A DNA stretch of 64,000 nt. Origin: Mimachlamys varia. Lineage: Eukaryota; Mollusca; Bivalvia; Pectinida; Pectinidae. The translations under genes and the position numbers were made by a program. The notes beneath the pieces are model-generated. The model had not been told where the DNA came from. It searched no databases and worked only from the letters and a program-made list of their open reading frames with translations. Of the stretch, positions 10,068 through 21,650 are shown piece after piece; within the stretch, counting starts at the first letter, position 1; each line of letters starts with the position of its first letter. The stretch covers positions 35,345,426 to 35,409,425 of the forward strand of contig OX392534.1 in assembly GCA_947623455.1 (NCBI GenBank). Direction: 5' to 3'.

Positions 10068-12463
10068 ATGGATGTTCAACAGCTCTGTCAGTTCATCGGT
10101 CTTTCAACAGAGGGAACAAAATGCCTAACAGGTACAGTGCAGTACATATCACAATGAATAGTCTATTTGATTTTTATACTGATTGAATAACTTCCAGCAG
10201 AAGTTCAACGGCACTTTCGCGCCACTTGTGTGCAGTCTGTTTTTTTTTAATAACTGGGGATTTGTTAAGTTTTTATTGATAGGTATATCAGTTTGTTAAC
10301 TCTAAAAAAGCAGGGACTCGATGATGTATTTCAACGAAATCTGAAATAAGGGAAAAAAACACTCAACCGGGCTTATTGCATGCCAGAACACCGACCGGAC
10401 GTTGGCGTCACTTTTACTTTTGTCACGTGACTATATATAGATCTTGTTGGCAATTTTAGAAATTTATAATTTAAAATTTTCCAAGTCTTGAAGTTGACAT
10501 TTAATACAGCTAGACAAGGCCCTGCGTTACTGTCTAGTACTGTATTTCTGCCCAATTTCAAAAACTTGATGCTGTTTAAGTGAAAATGTTGCTGAAAAAA
10601 TATTGCGGTAGTTTATAATTTATATTAGATTTAGATAAAATTTCTATATCAATAATACCGCGATATTTTTTAAAAAAAATATTGATATTATCGCGATACG
10701 GTTTACTGTTTGCGATACCCACCACTACTCGTCGTGAGTTACGGCATCGCAGCTAGATATGTCGGATAATATACATGAATATTTTTGTTGATGTTTCTAC
10801 TACTTAATTAGTTCTGTTATGACTCGACGAGTGCAATTTAATTAATACAGTACATCTTGCTTACAATGTATTTCTTTACCTAATTGCAGAAACTGGTGTC
10901 ACTGTCGAGATGGTAAAAACATTCACGGAAGGTGACATAGAAGATGTATTCAAAACATCATTTCTGGACCGATATAAAATTCGACAGTTCCTGAAGAAAT
11001 CTGTTAGTAGTAGGCCTAGTGCTGCTGGGCATAATAATCCAATTGCTCCTGAGGCTGTGGAAATCAATGCTGATCATGATCATGATGACATGAATGTTCC
11101 CGATACTGAAAAAAAATCAAACGATGGACCCTCATTTGCGGGCGTGCATGCCCCAATGGATATGTTGAGAAAAAAACACAGGAGAGGGATACCCACACCT
11201 GCACAATCATATTTTACAGGACTTGTGCGTGACGCAGCCAAGGCTGCAAAACTATGGAAAAGAGCAGCCCCACTTAATGAAAACTTCGACAGAAAGAAAG
11301 AAGACTTTTTAGCCAAAGTATTCTTTGCCTGTCCCAATCTCAAGCCATACAGGAGAGAGGTTGTTAGTAGACTTGTTGATGTCCTTCAAAATCGCAGAAA
11401 ATACTTACATGACAAATGTTGTGGGAAGAGAAAGTCAATCTGCCGTGTGTTATCTTCATCCAGTGCAAATACAAGTATCGACAAACAAGATGAAAGTGGA
11501 CATATATTTAAGGAAGGAGAAAGTGTCAAAATTCTATCTTGTGACCAAGGGGAGGTCATTGGAAAAGGTGTTTATTGTGGCCATGGTAAGGCTGGAGATC
11601 AATTTTGTGAGCTAGTTGTAACATCAGTGATGCCACGGGCTGCAGAACTAGAAGTAGAATTGCCAAACCTGGATTTCTCATGTGACGGTGAGACTATATT
11701 TGGCAATAACTTGCTGAAGAAAGTAATAACATGGAGACGTTCACGTCTCCAACCAGATGTGCCATCTGTAAAATCGTCAACAACACCAGTGAAAAAACCT
11801 AAGCAAGGAAAGTCAAAGTTGTCAGACTTTAAGTTTGTCAGGAATCTTAATACTAGTACTACTAGTACTAGTACTACTAGTACTAGTACTGACATTGACA
11901 GTTCATCACACGTTGAATCTGATGTTGACTACATGGGTACGAATACCGTGCTTGAGGATTCAGATACAGAGCTCGAGGATATTGATCATGAATTACCGCA
12001 ATTATCAAAACCTAGTAGTGCTACGAAACGTAAAACAAAAAGGTCTAAAGGCCTAGATATGAAACAATCCCCGCGACTTGACAACACATCAGCAGCAAGC
12101 TCAAACTCACGAGCATGTTTATACGAGGGGGGCGGGGGAAAGGTTTACCTGGGAGCCTTATTAGTGAATGATGAGGGGATATCGGTGATAAATTGCATGA
12201 AACCCATTGCGAAAATCAAAGGTAAATGCATTGATGTGATTGTGAATGATAAACAAACAACACTCCTTAATAAATTAGACAAGCAACACAACCCAGACAG
12301 TAATTATCAAGTATGTGTGATGCCATCATGTAAAGTTCATCTTAATGAGACAGGAGGATTAGCAGCTGGACACATCACGGTCACAGAGGATGTGAAGAAT
12401 AGACTGAAAGGCATAATAAAGCACTACCTTGGAACCAAATCTGATGAACCACCTAATACCTAG
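10068..12463 (+). CDS. Accessory protein of the CACTA element, two exons
   Basis: Exon 1 (10068-10131) starts MDVQQLCQFIGLS and ends at a GTACAG donor; exon 2 (10890-12463) follows TAATTGCAG. Phases agree and the joined length is 1638 nt (545 residues). The first ATG inside exon 2 (10910) would give a shorter form. The middle of exon 2 (about 11510-11750) has a beta-rich block from GEVIGKGVYCGHG to KVITWRRSRL. Its layout, with a GV, a polar turn, a hydrophobic pair and a final I-W, reminds me of a domain (DUF8039-like) in accessory proteins of plant CACTA elements. It is followed by a Ser/Thr-rich stretch and a second globular C-terminus. A DNA-binding helper for the subterminal repeats, like plant TnpA, is the likely role; that is inference. 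No stop breaks it. Confidence 0.8.
11850..11892 (+). repeat. ACTAGT simple repeat coding a Ser/Thr run
   Basis: Repeated ACTAGT/ACTACTAGT units encode a TST-type run in the accessory protein, between the beta-rich block and the acidic segment. Its copy number probably varies between element copies. Confidence 0.7.
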
Positions 12464-12829
12464 CGCTCTTCCGTTGTTTTACCACCAAGTCTGGATCTTC
12501 AAGTGATCAAAGATATATATATTCATTTTGGATTTGTTTGTGTGCTTTATAACATTCCAGTGCCAGGATTAATGTCGGGAAATGTGCACGTGGTTGTGAT
12601 CATAAATATTAATGTAGCTAATTAAGCTGCTTTTACCATATTCATGGATATAAAGAATAACAAAAGTCTGAATTTTTTTAATTTTTAATTTTCTCAAGCT
12701 TAAGGCATACATTGTTTAATACAGTGCATATAATTACATGTACATATATCCTTTAATCATGCATCACATTGAATTTGGATATTTTTTAGGTTAATATTTA
12801 GTAAGATTGGTGTCATTTAATTAGTAAAT

Positions 12830-13290
12830 GACCAAAATTATAAAATGTTAACTTTCATTAAAATGTTGTACAGAAGAAACTAATTCAAATGTCATGACAA
12901 TTAAAACTTTTAATGAGTTTAACCATGTACCTTTTAATGAATTTTAAACAGATTAATTATCCTTAAATCGTCAATTACTCATGAAAAATCCACAATTAAT
13001 TATCATTAAAATACTGTTAATAATTAATGCCATTTTAATGATAATTAATTAGAGAATTTAATGGTCATTAATTTTGTCTTAAATATCGGTATTTTTTAAT
13101 GATCATTAAACATTATTATTACAGTAAACTTTTAATTCAATTTAATGAATTTTAATTATCCTTAACCATGTACCATTTAATTAATTTTAATCTCAAATTT
13201 AATGGAAGAAATTAATGGATTTTAATTAATTTTCCCATTAAAAATTAATGTAGTTTTAATGACACTTTAATGACATATGATATAGTAGTG
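12830..13290. repeat. Right terminal and subterminal repeats of the CACTA element
   Basis: This stretch is dense in TTTAATG, TTAATTA and CATTAAA variants up to the terminal TAGTAGTG. Motif content mirrors the left end, but apart from the terminal 11 bp the two ends are not collinear copies. Confidence 0.75.
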
Positions 13291-13293
13291 TCA
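13291..13293. repeat. Right target-site duplication (TCA) of the CACTA element
   Basis: TCA immediately after the terminal TAGTG; pairs with 3968-3970. Confidence 0.85.
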
Positions 13294-14419
13294 ATGGCTG
13301 TGATTCCACCAGCAATAATAAGTGCCACCGACGTAACAACTGGCGACAAGTTGGCAACCGCGAAATTGTCGAATAATCTTTCTTTCGAATTTAGCCGATT
13401 ATTGTGTCAAAGATGGCAGGGCGAATAGGTAGAATTTCCGGTTTTAACCGTTATTTCTATAGTCAAGTCTTTGTAACACATACCTTGTGACACCTGATAT
13501 CAAAGATTATCTAAGGACGTGGATATGGACAGCAGTGGATTCATGGACACTAACTAGAAAATTGGATATCATTTCGTTCCAATTGGAGACAAATGTTCTG
13601 CTCACAAACTTTTTTGCAAGGCCTGAAAGCTTGAACCCATTTAAAATCAACGTTAGAGAAAGCCTCATATAAAATCAGATAACACTAAGCTTTTATTTCG
13701 GCAACGGAGAGTTTTTGCATAAACACATCAAAACAATTATCATTAATTACATTCAGTGATTATGATCATGGGTTGGCTGTAGGTGAAACTTCGATCAAGT
13801 AACATTATCAGGGTTGTGGTAAATGTGGCAGCCATATTGGATGGATCCAATTTGTACAGGCACGCAGGAGTTTTTACTTTTCTTAGCGAAGAAAATCTAG
13901 AAAACGTTTGCTTGACATATTCATTGGATATTGTTTCTAGAAGGAGATTTGATGAATAAAGAAGACTCATATCAACTTGACCAGACGAAATAGAGCAAAG
14001 AATTGTGTTTACATTGTAGAACTAAAATGCTACACATGATTGAATGCATACAATCAATTTTGGTACGAGATGTAGCTGTATAGAAAATCAACGATCTTTG
14101 TCTGCACACTGCACGACTAATTAATTATTCAGGACTATTTAACATGTCAGAAAATCGTATAGATTTATTTTATTTTATTTATTTATTTATTTATTTTTTA
14201 ATTTAGCGATGCGCAAATAATACAGTGGATCATAATCAAACATGACGGAAAGGTCCTTGCAAGCACACTGCAAGAGAGTCATGCACCTATTTTTGTACCT
14301 TCCTAGCTGGAAATCGAAAGCCAGAGACTCGTACAGGCTTCCAACAAATGTTAAAGGAGAAAGTTACAGCACTCTTAAAGACATAGACTTTACATGCCAA
14401 GCCAAACATGAAAGCTTTT
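13294..14419. other. Flanking DNA without a recognisable gene
   Basis: The first 150-190 bp may be the rest of the Gypsy LTR split by the CACTA element. Further right I see only short frames and a TTTA-rich microsatellite at about 14167-14205. Confidence 0.4.
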
Positions 14420-15306
14420 GATTGTCAACTTGCTGGTATACCAGAAACTCCACGTACACAGCTACAGTGCAAAACTGGTACCCCTCCATCTGAGGAGAAA
14501 CTGTCATAATTTTTACGAGGTAACATGTTCCATTGAACATCAATGTTCAGAAGCAGGTGATGGTAGCAGTTTCTATACAACAACAAATTCCTCTCCTGAA
14601 GTCTGTATACTCAACCTGTAGCGGCAGCATGAGACCGTGAGATCAAGAAGGGTATTGGCAAAGAAAGGCAACATTTCAGAGGAAATATTTGTTGTAGGAC
14701 CCAGCAGCATGAAGTCATGACATCAAGAAAGACAGTGGCAAAGAAAGAAAAAATTTCAGATAACATGTCTGTTGTAGAACGCATTGATAATGTGTTTTTT
14801 TTTTTTTTAGATTCTGATACACCGAAACACTTAATATTATAGAGGTCATCGTTTCCGTGGCACGACTGTGATAATGCTGAACTGACCAATGAAAATCTCC
14901 ATCTTGTCAATCAAAGAATTCCAAATGCAAGTGCATTTCAAGTTTACTACCGAGTGAAATTTCACAAGAGGGTAAAACATAGCCGCGAATGCACAGTGGT
15001 GAAAGCAGGGAACAGTTACACAGTATAACGCAAATATAATAAACTCAAATCTGTGAAGTGCTACAAAAATGATGGTGAAATGGAATATGTTGCACTTATC
15101 AAAAAACTTGGAAGAGCCAGTGATGGCGAATGTCTGGATGACCAAGTTCATTCCTGTAAAGTTAGCGTTTTATTTGTTAATACCCGCTTTAATCTCTTAA
15201 CATATATATCTTTTTTTTAACAAATAGGAAGCCCGTAAAGTCCACTTTATCATGTTTATCTAAAATTAATTGCTCTATTTTATTCTGCTCTGTTTTTTTT
15301 TTTTTA
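14420..15306 (+). pseudogene. Array units 0 and 1 (truncated)
   Basis: 14500-14810 holds only the NVQKQ-like segment of a leading unit. The unit starting at 14811 has lost its catalytic part: ATTCTGATACACC runs within 50 bp into the ATGCTGAACTGACC of the C-terminal segment, then the C-terminal segment with GRASDGEC-like coding follows. Confidence 0.6.
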
Positions 15307-16598
15307 GATTCTGATACACCGAAACACTTAATATTATAGAGGGCATCGTTTCCGTGGCACGACTGTGGACTATATGCAATGTATCCTATTGGGGGTTTTA
15401 AGATGCTGTTGACCTTATGGTTTTGATGTTTCCCTCAGGTCACAGACACAATCTATCAGGAAACATCTTCTCAAAGTGAACCAACGATTATCTCTACAAA
15501 GCCATAAAACAACTTTTTGACCAGGATACCCAAGAATGTTGATATGGGCCAGTGGAAAACTTCAGAATTTAGAACATTCCTTCTGCTTTTTAGCATCCAT
15601 GTGCTAATAGGAATATTACCATTGGAACATTATTCTCATTTTACCCTCTCTCCAACCATATTTCTCTTTCTACAACAATCCATTGACAGATCAGAAATTA
15701 ATGGTGCCAGAGATATGCTTAGATCTTCCTGTAGACAGACTAAAGTCCTGTAGGGTACAAGGTACCAGACTTTCCTCTAGGGTACAAGGTACCAGACTTT
15801 CAATGTGCATCATCTTCTAATGATCATCTGGCAGACGAAGTAGAAGATCTTGGACCACTTTGGGCACATTCTTGTTCTTTTATGAAGACGTAAATGGGGA
15901 CTTGAGGAACCTGTTCCATGGAACAACAAATGTTCAGAAGCAGGTAATGTTAGCAGTGTCCATACAGCAACAAATTCCTTTCCAGCAGAAAAGTATGAAA
16001 ACTCAACATGTAGCAGCAGCATGATGCCATGACATCAAGGAAGGCAAGGAAAGAAAACATGCAAGAGAAAACATTTATTGTACGACGCAGCAACATAAGG
16101 CCATGACATCAAGAAGGGTAGTGGCAAAGAAAGAAAACATTTCAGAGGGGATATTTATTGTAGGACGCATTGATAATGCTAAACTGACCAATGGAAATCT
16201 CCATCTTGTCAAAGAACTGTAAATGCTAGTATATTTCAAGTTTCCTACAGATTGAAATTTCACAAGAGGGCAATACGTAGCCTGGATAACACGGTGGTGA
16301 AAGCAAGGAACAGTTACATTGTATTAAACAAAGATGGTGCTACAAAAAGATGGTAAAGTGAAAAATGTTGCACTTATCAGCAAACATGGAAGAGTCAGTG
16401 ATCGCGAATGTCTGGATAACGTAGTTCATTCCTGTAAAGTGAGTTTTTCATGTGTAGATACCCATTTCGGGAAGGCCGAAGTTTTAATCTCTTAACATAT
16501 ACTTTTTTCTTTTTATAAAAGGGAAGCTCGTAAAGTCCACTTTATCATGTTTAATTCAATTTTATCGCTTATCTTATTTTTTTATTTCTTTTTTTTAG
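15307..16598 (+). pseudogene. Array unit 2
   Basis: All three coding remnants are present with stops. The catalytic-region piece is open at 15517-15753, including GILPLEHYSHF. Two copies of a 27-bp repeat (core GGTACAAGGTACCAGACTTT) follow at 15747-15803. The unit has an extra internal copy of the CATGACATCAAG segment compared with units 3 and 4. Confidence 0.65.
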
Positions 16599-17801
16599 AT
16601 TCCGATACACTTAATATTATAAGGGTTATCTCATCCATGGCACGACTATGGACTATATGCACGTTGTCCTACTTGGGGCTTTAAGATGCTGTTGACCTTA
16701 TGGTTTGGATGTTTCCCACAGCAAACATCTTCTCAAAGTGAACCAATGATTATCCTCTATAAAGCCACCAAACAACTTTTTGCCCAGGATACCGAAGGAT
16801 GTTGATGATATGGGCCAGTGGAAAGCTTCAGGATCCAAACATTACTTCTGGGTTTTTTTGGCATCCCTGTGTTAATTGGAATATTACCATTGGAACATTA
16901 TTCTCATTTTATCCTTCTCTCTCCAACCATATTTCCCTTCCTACAACAGTCCATTGACAGATCAGAAATTCATTGTGACAGAGATATGCTTAGATCTTCC
17001 TGTAGACAGACTGAAGTCCTGTAGGGTACAAGGTACAAGACTTTCCTCTAGGGTACAAGGTACCAGACTTTCCTCTAGGGTAAAAGGTACCAGACTTTCC
17101 TCTAGGGTACAAGGTACCAGACTTTAAATGTGCATCATCTTCTCATGATCATCTGGCAGACGAAGTAGAAGATCTTGGACCACTTTGGGCACATTCTTGT
17201 TCTTTTATGAAGACCTAAATGAGGACTTGAGGAACCTGTCCCATGGAACAACAAATGTTCAGAAGCAGGTAATGTTAGCAGTGTTCATACAGCAACAGAT
17301 TCATCACCAGCAGAAAAGTCTGAAAACTCAACCTGTTGCAGCATTTAAGAGAAAATATTTTTGTAGGGCGCATTGATAATGCTAAACTGACCAATGAAAA
17401 TCTCCATCTTGTCAAAGAATTGTAAATGCTAGTATATTTCAAGTTTTCTACAAAGTGAAATTTCACAAGAGGGCAATACGTAGCCTGGATAACACGGTGG
17501 TGAAAGCAAGGAACAGTTACATTGTATTAAACAAAGATGGTGCTACAAAAAGATGGTAAAGTGAAATATGTTGCACTTATCATCAAACATGGAAGAGTCA
17601 GTGATCGCGAATGTCTGGATAACGTAGTTCATTCCTGTAAAGTTAGTATTTCATCTGTAGATACCCATTTCGGGAAGGCTGAAGTTTTAATCTCTTAACA
17701 TATACTTTTTTCTTTTTATAAAAGGGAAGCTCGTAAAGTCCACTTTATCATAATTAATTCAATTTTATCGCTTATTTTATTTATTTATTTCTTTTTTTTA
17801 G
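16599..17801 (+). pseudogene. Array unit 3
   Basis: About 1203 bp, very close in sequence and length to unit 4. The catalytic-region piece is open at 16818-17024 (FFGIPVLIGILPLEHYSHF). Four copies of the 27-bp repeat lie at about 17020-17125. The LGPLWAHSC segment (about 17173-17200) is in frame with HGTTNVQKQ. Confidence 0.65.
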
Positions 17802-18999
17802 ATTCCGATACACTTAATATTATAAGGGTTATCTCATCCATGGCACGACTATGGACTATATGCACATTGTCCTACTTGGGGCTTTAAGATGCTGTTGACC
17901 TTATGGTTTGGATGTTTCCCACAGGCCACAGACATATTCTATCAGCAAACATCTTCTCAAAGTGAACCAATGATTAACCTCTATAAAGCCACCAAACAAC
18001 TTTTTGACCAGGATACCGAAGGATGTTGATGATATGGGCCAGTGGAAAGCTTCAGGATCCAAACATTACTTCTGGGGTTTTTTTGGCATCCCTGTGTTAA
18101 TTGGAATATTACCATTGGAACATTATTCTCATTTTATCCTTCTCTCTCCAACCATATTTCCCTTCCTACAACAGTCCATTGACAGATCAGAAATTAATGG
18201 TGCCAGAGATATGCTTAGATCTTCCTGTAGACAGACTGAAGTCCTGTAGGGTACAAGGTACCAGACTTTCCTCTAGGGTAAAAGGTACCAGACTTTCCTC
18301 TAGGGTACAAGGTACCAGACTTTAAATGTGCATCATCTTCTCATGATCATCTGGCAGACGAAGTAGAAGATCTTGGACCACTTTGGGCACATTCTTGTTC
18401 TTTTATGAAGACCTAAATGAGGACTTGAGGAACCTGTCCCATGGAACAACAAATGTTCAGAAGCAGGTAATGTTAGCAGTGTTCATACAGCAACAGATTC
18501 ATCTCCAGCAGAAAAGTCTGAAAACTCAACCTATTGCAGCATTTAAGAGAAAATATTTTTGTAGGGCGCATTGATAATGCTAAACTGACCAATGAAAATC
18601 TCCATCTTGTCAAAGAATTGTAAATGCAAGTGCATTTCAAGTTTTCTACAAAGTGAAATTTCACAAGAGGGCAATACGTAGCCTGGATAACACGGTGGTG
18701 AAAGCAAGGAACAGTTACATTGTATTAAACAAAAATGGTGCTACAAAAAAATGGTAAAGTGAAATATGTTGCACTTATCAGCAAACATGGAAGAGTCAGT
18801 GATCGCGAATGTCTGGATAACGTAGCTCATTCCTGTAAAGTTAGCATTTCATCTGTAGATACCTATTTCGGGAAGGCTGAAGTTTTAATCTCTTAACATA
18901 TACTTTTTTCTTTTTATAAAAGGGAAGCTCGTAAAGTCCACTTTATCATGTTTATTTCAATTTTATCGCTTATTTTATTTATTTATTTCTTTTTTTTAG
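17802..18999 (+). pseudogene. Array unit 4
   Basis: About 1198 bp. The catalytic-region piece is open at 18004-18249 and starts earlier in the family core than in unit 3 (RIPKDVDDMGQWKASG). Three copies of the 27-bp repeat at about 18246-18324. Confidence 0.65.
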
Positions 19000-20503
19000 A
19001 TTCCGATACACTTAATATTATAAAGGTTATCTCATCCATGGCACAACTATGGACTATATGCACATTGTCCTACCGGGGGCTTTAAGATGCTCTTGACCTT
19101 ATGGTTTGGATGTTTCCCACAGGCCACAGACATATTTTATCAGCAAATATCTTCTCAAAGTGATTCAACGATTATCTCTACAAAGCCATAAAACAACTTT
19201 TTGACCAGGATACCGAAGAATGTTGATATGGGCCAGTGAAAAACTTCTGAATTCAGGACGTTCCTTCTGCTTTTTGGCATCCTTGTGTTAATTCGAATAT
19301 AACCATTGGAATATCATTCTCATTTTATCCTTAACTCTCCAGCCATATTTCTCTTCCTACAACAGTCTATTGACAGATCAGAAATTCATTGTGCCAGAGA
19401 TATGCTTAGATCTTACTGTAGACAGACTGAAGTCCTGTAGGGTACAAGGTACCAGACTTTCCTCTAGGGTACAAGGTACCAGACTTTCCTCTAGGGTACA
19501 AGGTACCAGACTTTAAATGTGCATCATCTTCTCATGATCATCTGGCAGACAAAGTAAAAGATCTTGGACCACTTTGGGCATATTCTTGTTCTTTTATGAA
19601 GACCTAAATGGGGACTTGAGGAACCTGTTTCATGAAACAACAAATGCTCAGAAGCAGATAATGTTAGCAGTGTTCATACAGCAACAGATTCATCTCCAGC
19701 AGAAAAGTCTGAAAACTCAACCTGTAGCAGCAGCATGATGCCATGACATCAAGAAGGGCAAAGAAAGAAAACATTTAAGAGAAAATATTTTTGTAGGACG
19801 CAGCATCTCGAGGCTATGACATCAAGAAGGGCAGTGGCAAAGAAGGAAAACATTTAAGAGGGAATTTTTGTTGTAGGCCACATTGATAATGCTAAACTGA
19901 CCAATGGAAATCCCCATCTTGTCAAAGAATTGTAAATGCTAGTGTATTTCAATTTAGTACAGAGTGAAATTTCACAAGAGGGTAATACATAGCCGCGAAT
20001 ACACGGTGGTGAAAGCAAGGAACAGTTACACAATATTAAGCAAAAATGGTGATCTCGAATTTGTGAAGTGCTACCTGAAGAGCTACAATAATGCTGAAAT
20101 GACCGATGAAAATCTCCATCTTCAATCAAAGAATTTTATTTGCAAGTGCATTTCAAGTTTTCTACAAAGTGAAATTTCACCAGAGGGCAATACGTAGCCT
20201 GGATTACACAGGGTGAAAGCAAGGAACATTTACACTGTATTAAGTAATGATGGTGAAGTGGAATATGTTGCACTTATCAGTAAACATGGAAGAGTCAGTG
20301 ATCGCGAATGTCTGGATAACGTAGTTCATTCCTGTAAAGTGAGTTTTTCATGTGTAGATACCCGTTTCGGGAAGGCCGACGTTTTAATCTATTAACATAT
20401 ACTTTTTTCTTTTTACAGAAGGGAAGCTCATAAAGTCGACTTTATCATGATTATTTCGATTTTATTAATTGTTTTATTTGTTATTAATCTTCTTTTTTTT
20501 CAG
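19000..20503 (+). pseudogene. Array unit 5 (longer)
   Basis: About 1.5 kb. The catalytic-region piece is more eroded than in units 3 and 4. Three 27-bp repeats at about 19437-19515. The C-terminal segment is duplicated within the unit: a first copy at 19964-20197 and a second at 20213-20395, the latter open as HGRVSDREC...FGKADVLI. Confidence 0.65.
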
Positions 20504-20888
20504 AATCCGATACACTTTATATTTATTATAAAGGTTATCCCATCCGTGGCGCGACTGGACTATATGCATTGTGTCCTATGGGGGGCTTTAAGATGCTGTT
20601 GACCTTATGGTTTGGATGTTTCCCACAGGTCACTGACATATTCTATCAGCAAACATCTTCTCAAAGTGGACCAACGATTATCTCTACAAAGCCACAAAAA
20701 CTTCTCCTTCAAGTCATATTTCCCTTTCTACAACAGTCTATTAATAGACTCGACATGGATGTGTCAGAGATATGCCGAGATATTTCTGTAGACATACTAA
20801 AGTTCTGTAAGGTACAAGGTAACAGACTTTCAATGTGCATCCTCTTATTCACCTGGCTGACGAAGTAGAAGATCTTGGACCACTTTGT
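20504..20888 (+). pseudogene. Array unit 6 (truncated)
   Basis: Open frame 20569-20868 carries FKMLLTLWFGCFPQVTDIFY, the best-preserved start of the catalytic part. A deletion then joins it to the FPFLQQSI segment. It has one degenerate 27-bp repeat. The array ends where the foldback element starts at 20893. Confidence 0.65.
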
Positions 20889-20892
20889 ATGG

Positions 20893-21355
20893 GGCGCCGT
20901 TTTACTATTTATTAACAAAACTGATTATCCAAAATTCGAATTATGGATATCCATAATTCATTTTTGGATATCCATAAATCGAATTTATGATATCATTTTA
21001 TAATTTTGGATATCTTCCATTAATTTTGGATTTCTAAAATTCGAATTATGGATATCCATAAATGATTTTTGGATATCCAAAAATCGAATTATGGTTATCC
21101 AAAATTACATGGAATTTTGGATATCCATAATTCATTTTTGAATATCCATAATTCGATTTTTGGATATCAATAAATGAATTTTGGATATCCAAAAATAGAA
21201 TTTTGGATATCCAAAAATAGAATTATGGATATCCAAAATTCCAAGTATTTTTGGATATCCATAATTCGATTTTTGGATATCCAAAAATCATTTATGGATA
21301 TCCATAATTCGAATTTAGGACATCAAGTTTTGTGAATAAATGGTAAAACGGCGCC
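20893..21355. mobile_element. Foldback/MITE-like element built of GGATATCC palindromes
   Basis: The ends are inverted repeats of about 30 bp with few mismatches (left GGCGCCGTTTTACTATTTAT; right, on the other strand, GGCGCCGTTTTACCATTTAT). The interior is an array of short palindromic modules that alternate TTTTTGGATATCC and ATGGATATCC with AATTCGAATT or AAATCGAATT. No ORF. The structure suggests a non-autonomous foldback or MITE element; no target duplication is evident. Confidence 0.7.
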
Positions 21356-21650
21356 ATTAATGCGCCATTTTCCTATTTATAAACAAAACTGGATATCCAA
21401 AATTCGAATTATGGATATCAATAATTCGAGTTTTGGATATCCATAATCCGAATTTATGATATCATTTTATAATTTTGGATATCTTACATTAATTTTGGAT
21501 TTCCAAAATTTGAATTATGGATATCCATAAATGATTTTTGGATATCCAAAAATCGAATTATGGTTATCCAAAATTACATGGAATTTTGGAAGTCCATAAT
21601 TCATTTTTGAATATCCATAATTCGATTTTTGGATATCAATAAATTAATTT
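21356..21650. mobile_element. Second, right-truncated copy of the foldback element
   Basis: It begins TGCGCCATTTTCCTATTTAT and then repeats about 265 bp of the first copy almost word for word (21385-21650 against 20915-21180). At about 21650 it ends inside the palindrome array, where Gypsy sequence starts. Confidence 0.7.

Larger units (their letters stand above)
3971..13290. mobile_element. Complete CACTA (En/Spm) DNA transposon, 9320 bp
   Basis: The left end reads CACTACTGTAT (3971-3981) and the right end, on the other strand, CACTACTATAT (13290-13280): 11-bp terminal inverted repeats with one mismatch that start with the CACTA signature. TCA directly precedes (3968-3970) and TCA directly follows (13291-13293), the 3-bp target duplication expected for this superfamily. 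Inside are a minus-strand transposase gene (9645-4751) and a plus-strand accessory gene (10068-12463), read away from each other from a shared 420-bp promoter region. Both ends carry several hundred bases of TTAATG/CATTAA repeats. The element interrupts the LTR of a decayed Gypsy element. One stop codon in the transposase frame suggests that this copy cannot move on its own. Confidence 0.9.
14420..20888 (+). repeat. Tandem array of decayed CACTA-type transposase gene fragments
   Basis: A block of roughly 1.2-1.5 kb is repeated head to tail. Each full unit opens after a T-rich tract ending in TTTTAG with ATTCYGATACAC, then carries three coding remnants in order: a catalytic-region segment (GILPLEHYSHF), a LGPLWAHSC segment leading to HGTTNVQKQ, and a C-terminal VVKARNSY / HGRVSDREC segment. 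It then runs through an intron-like AT-rich tract to the next unit. These are hallmarks of Transposase_21-family C-termini, but the sequence differs clearly from the gene at 4751-9645. Unit starts: 14811, 15307, 16599, 17802, 19000 and 20504. Confidence 0.75.

Noticed and set aside
11599..11895. Minus-strand Val/Leu-rich frame opposite the accessory gene
   Set aside because: It is the complement of the ACTAGT repeat and coding sequence of the accessory protein.
3887..13480. Reconstructing the Gypsy LTR across the CACTA insertion
   Set aside because: The left start is plausible, but I could not find a convincing LTR end to the right of 13293.
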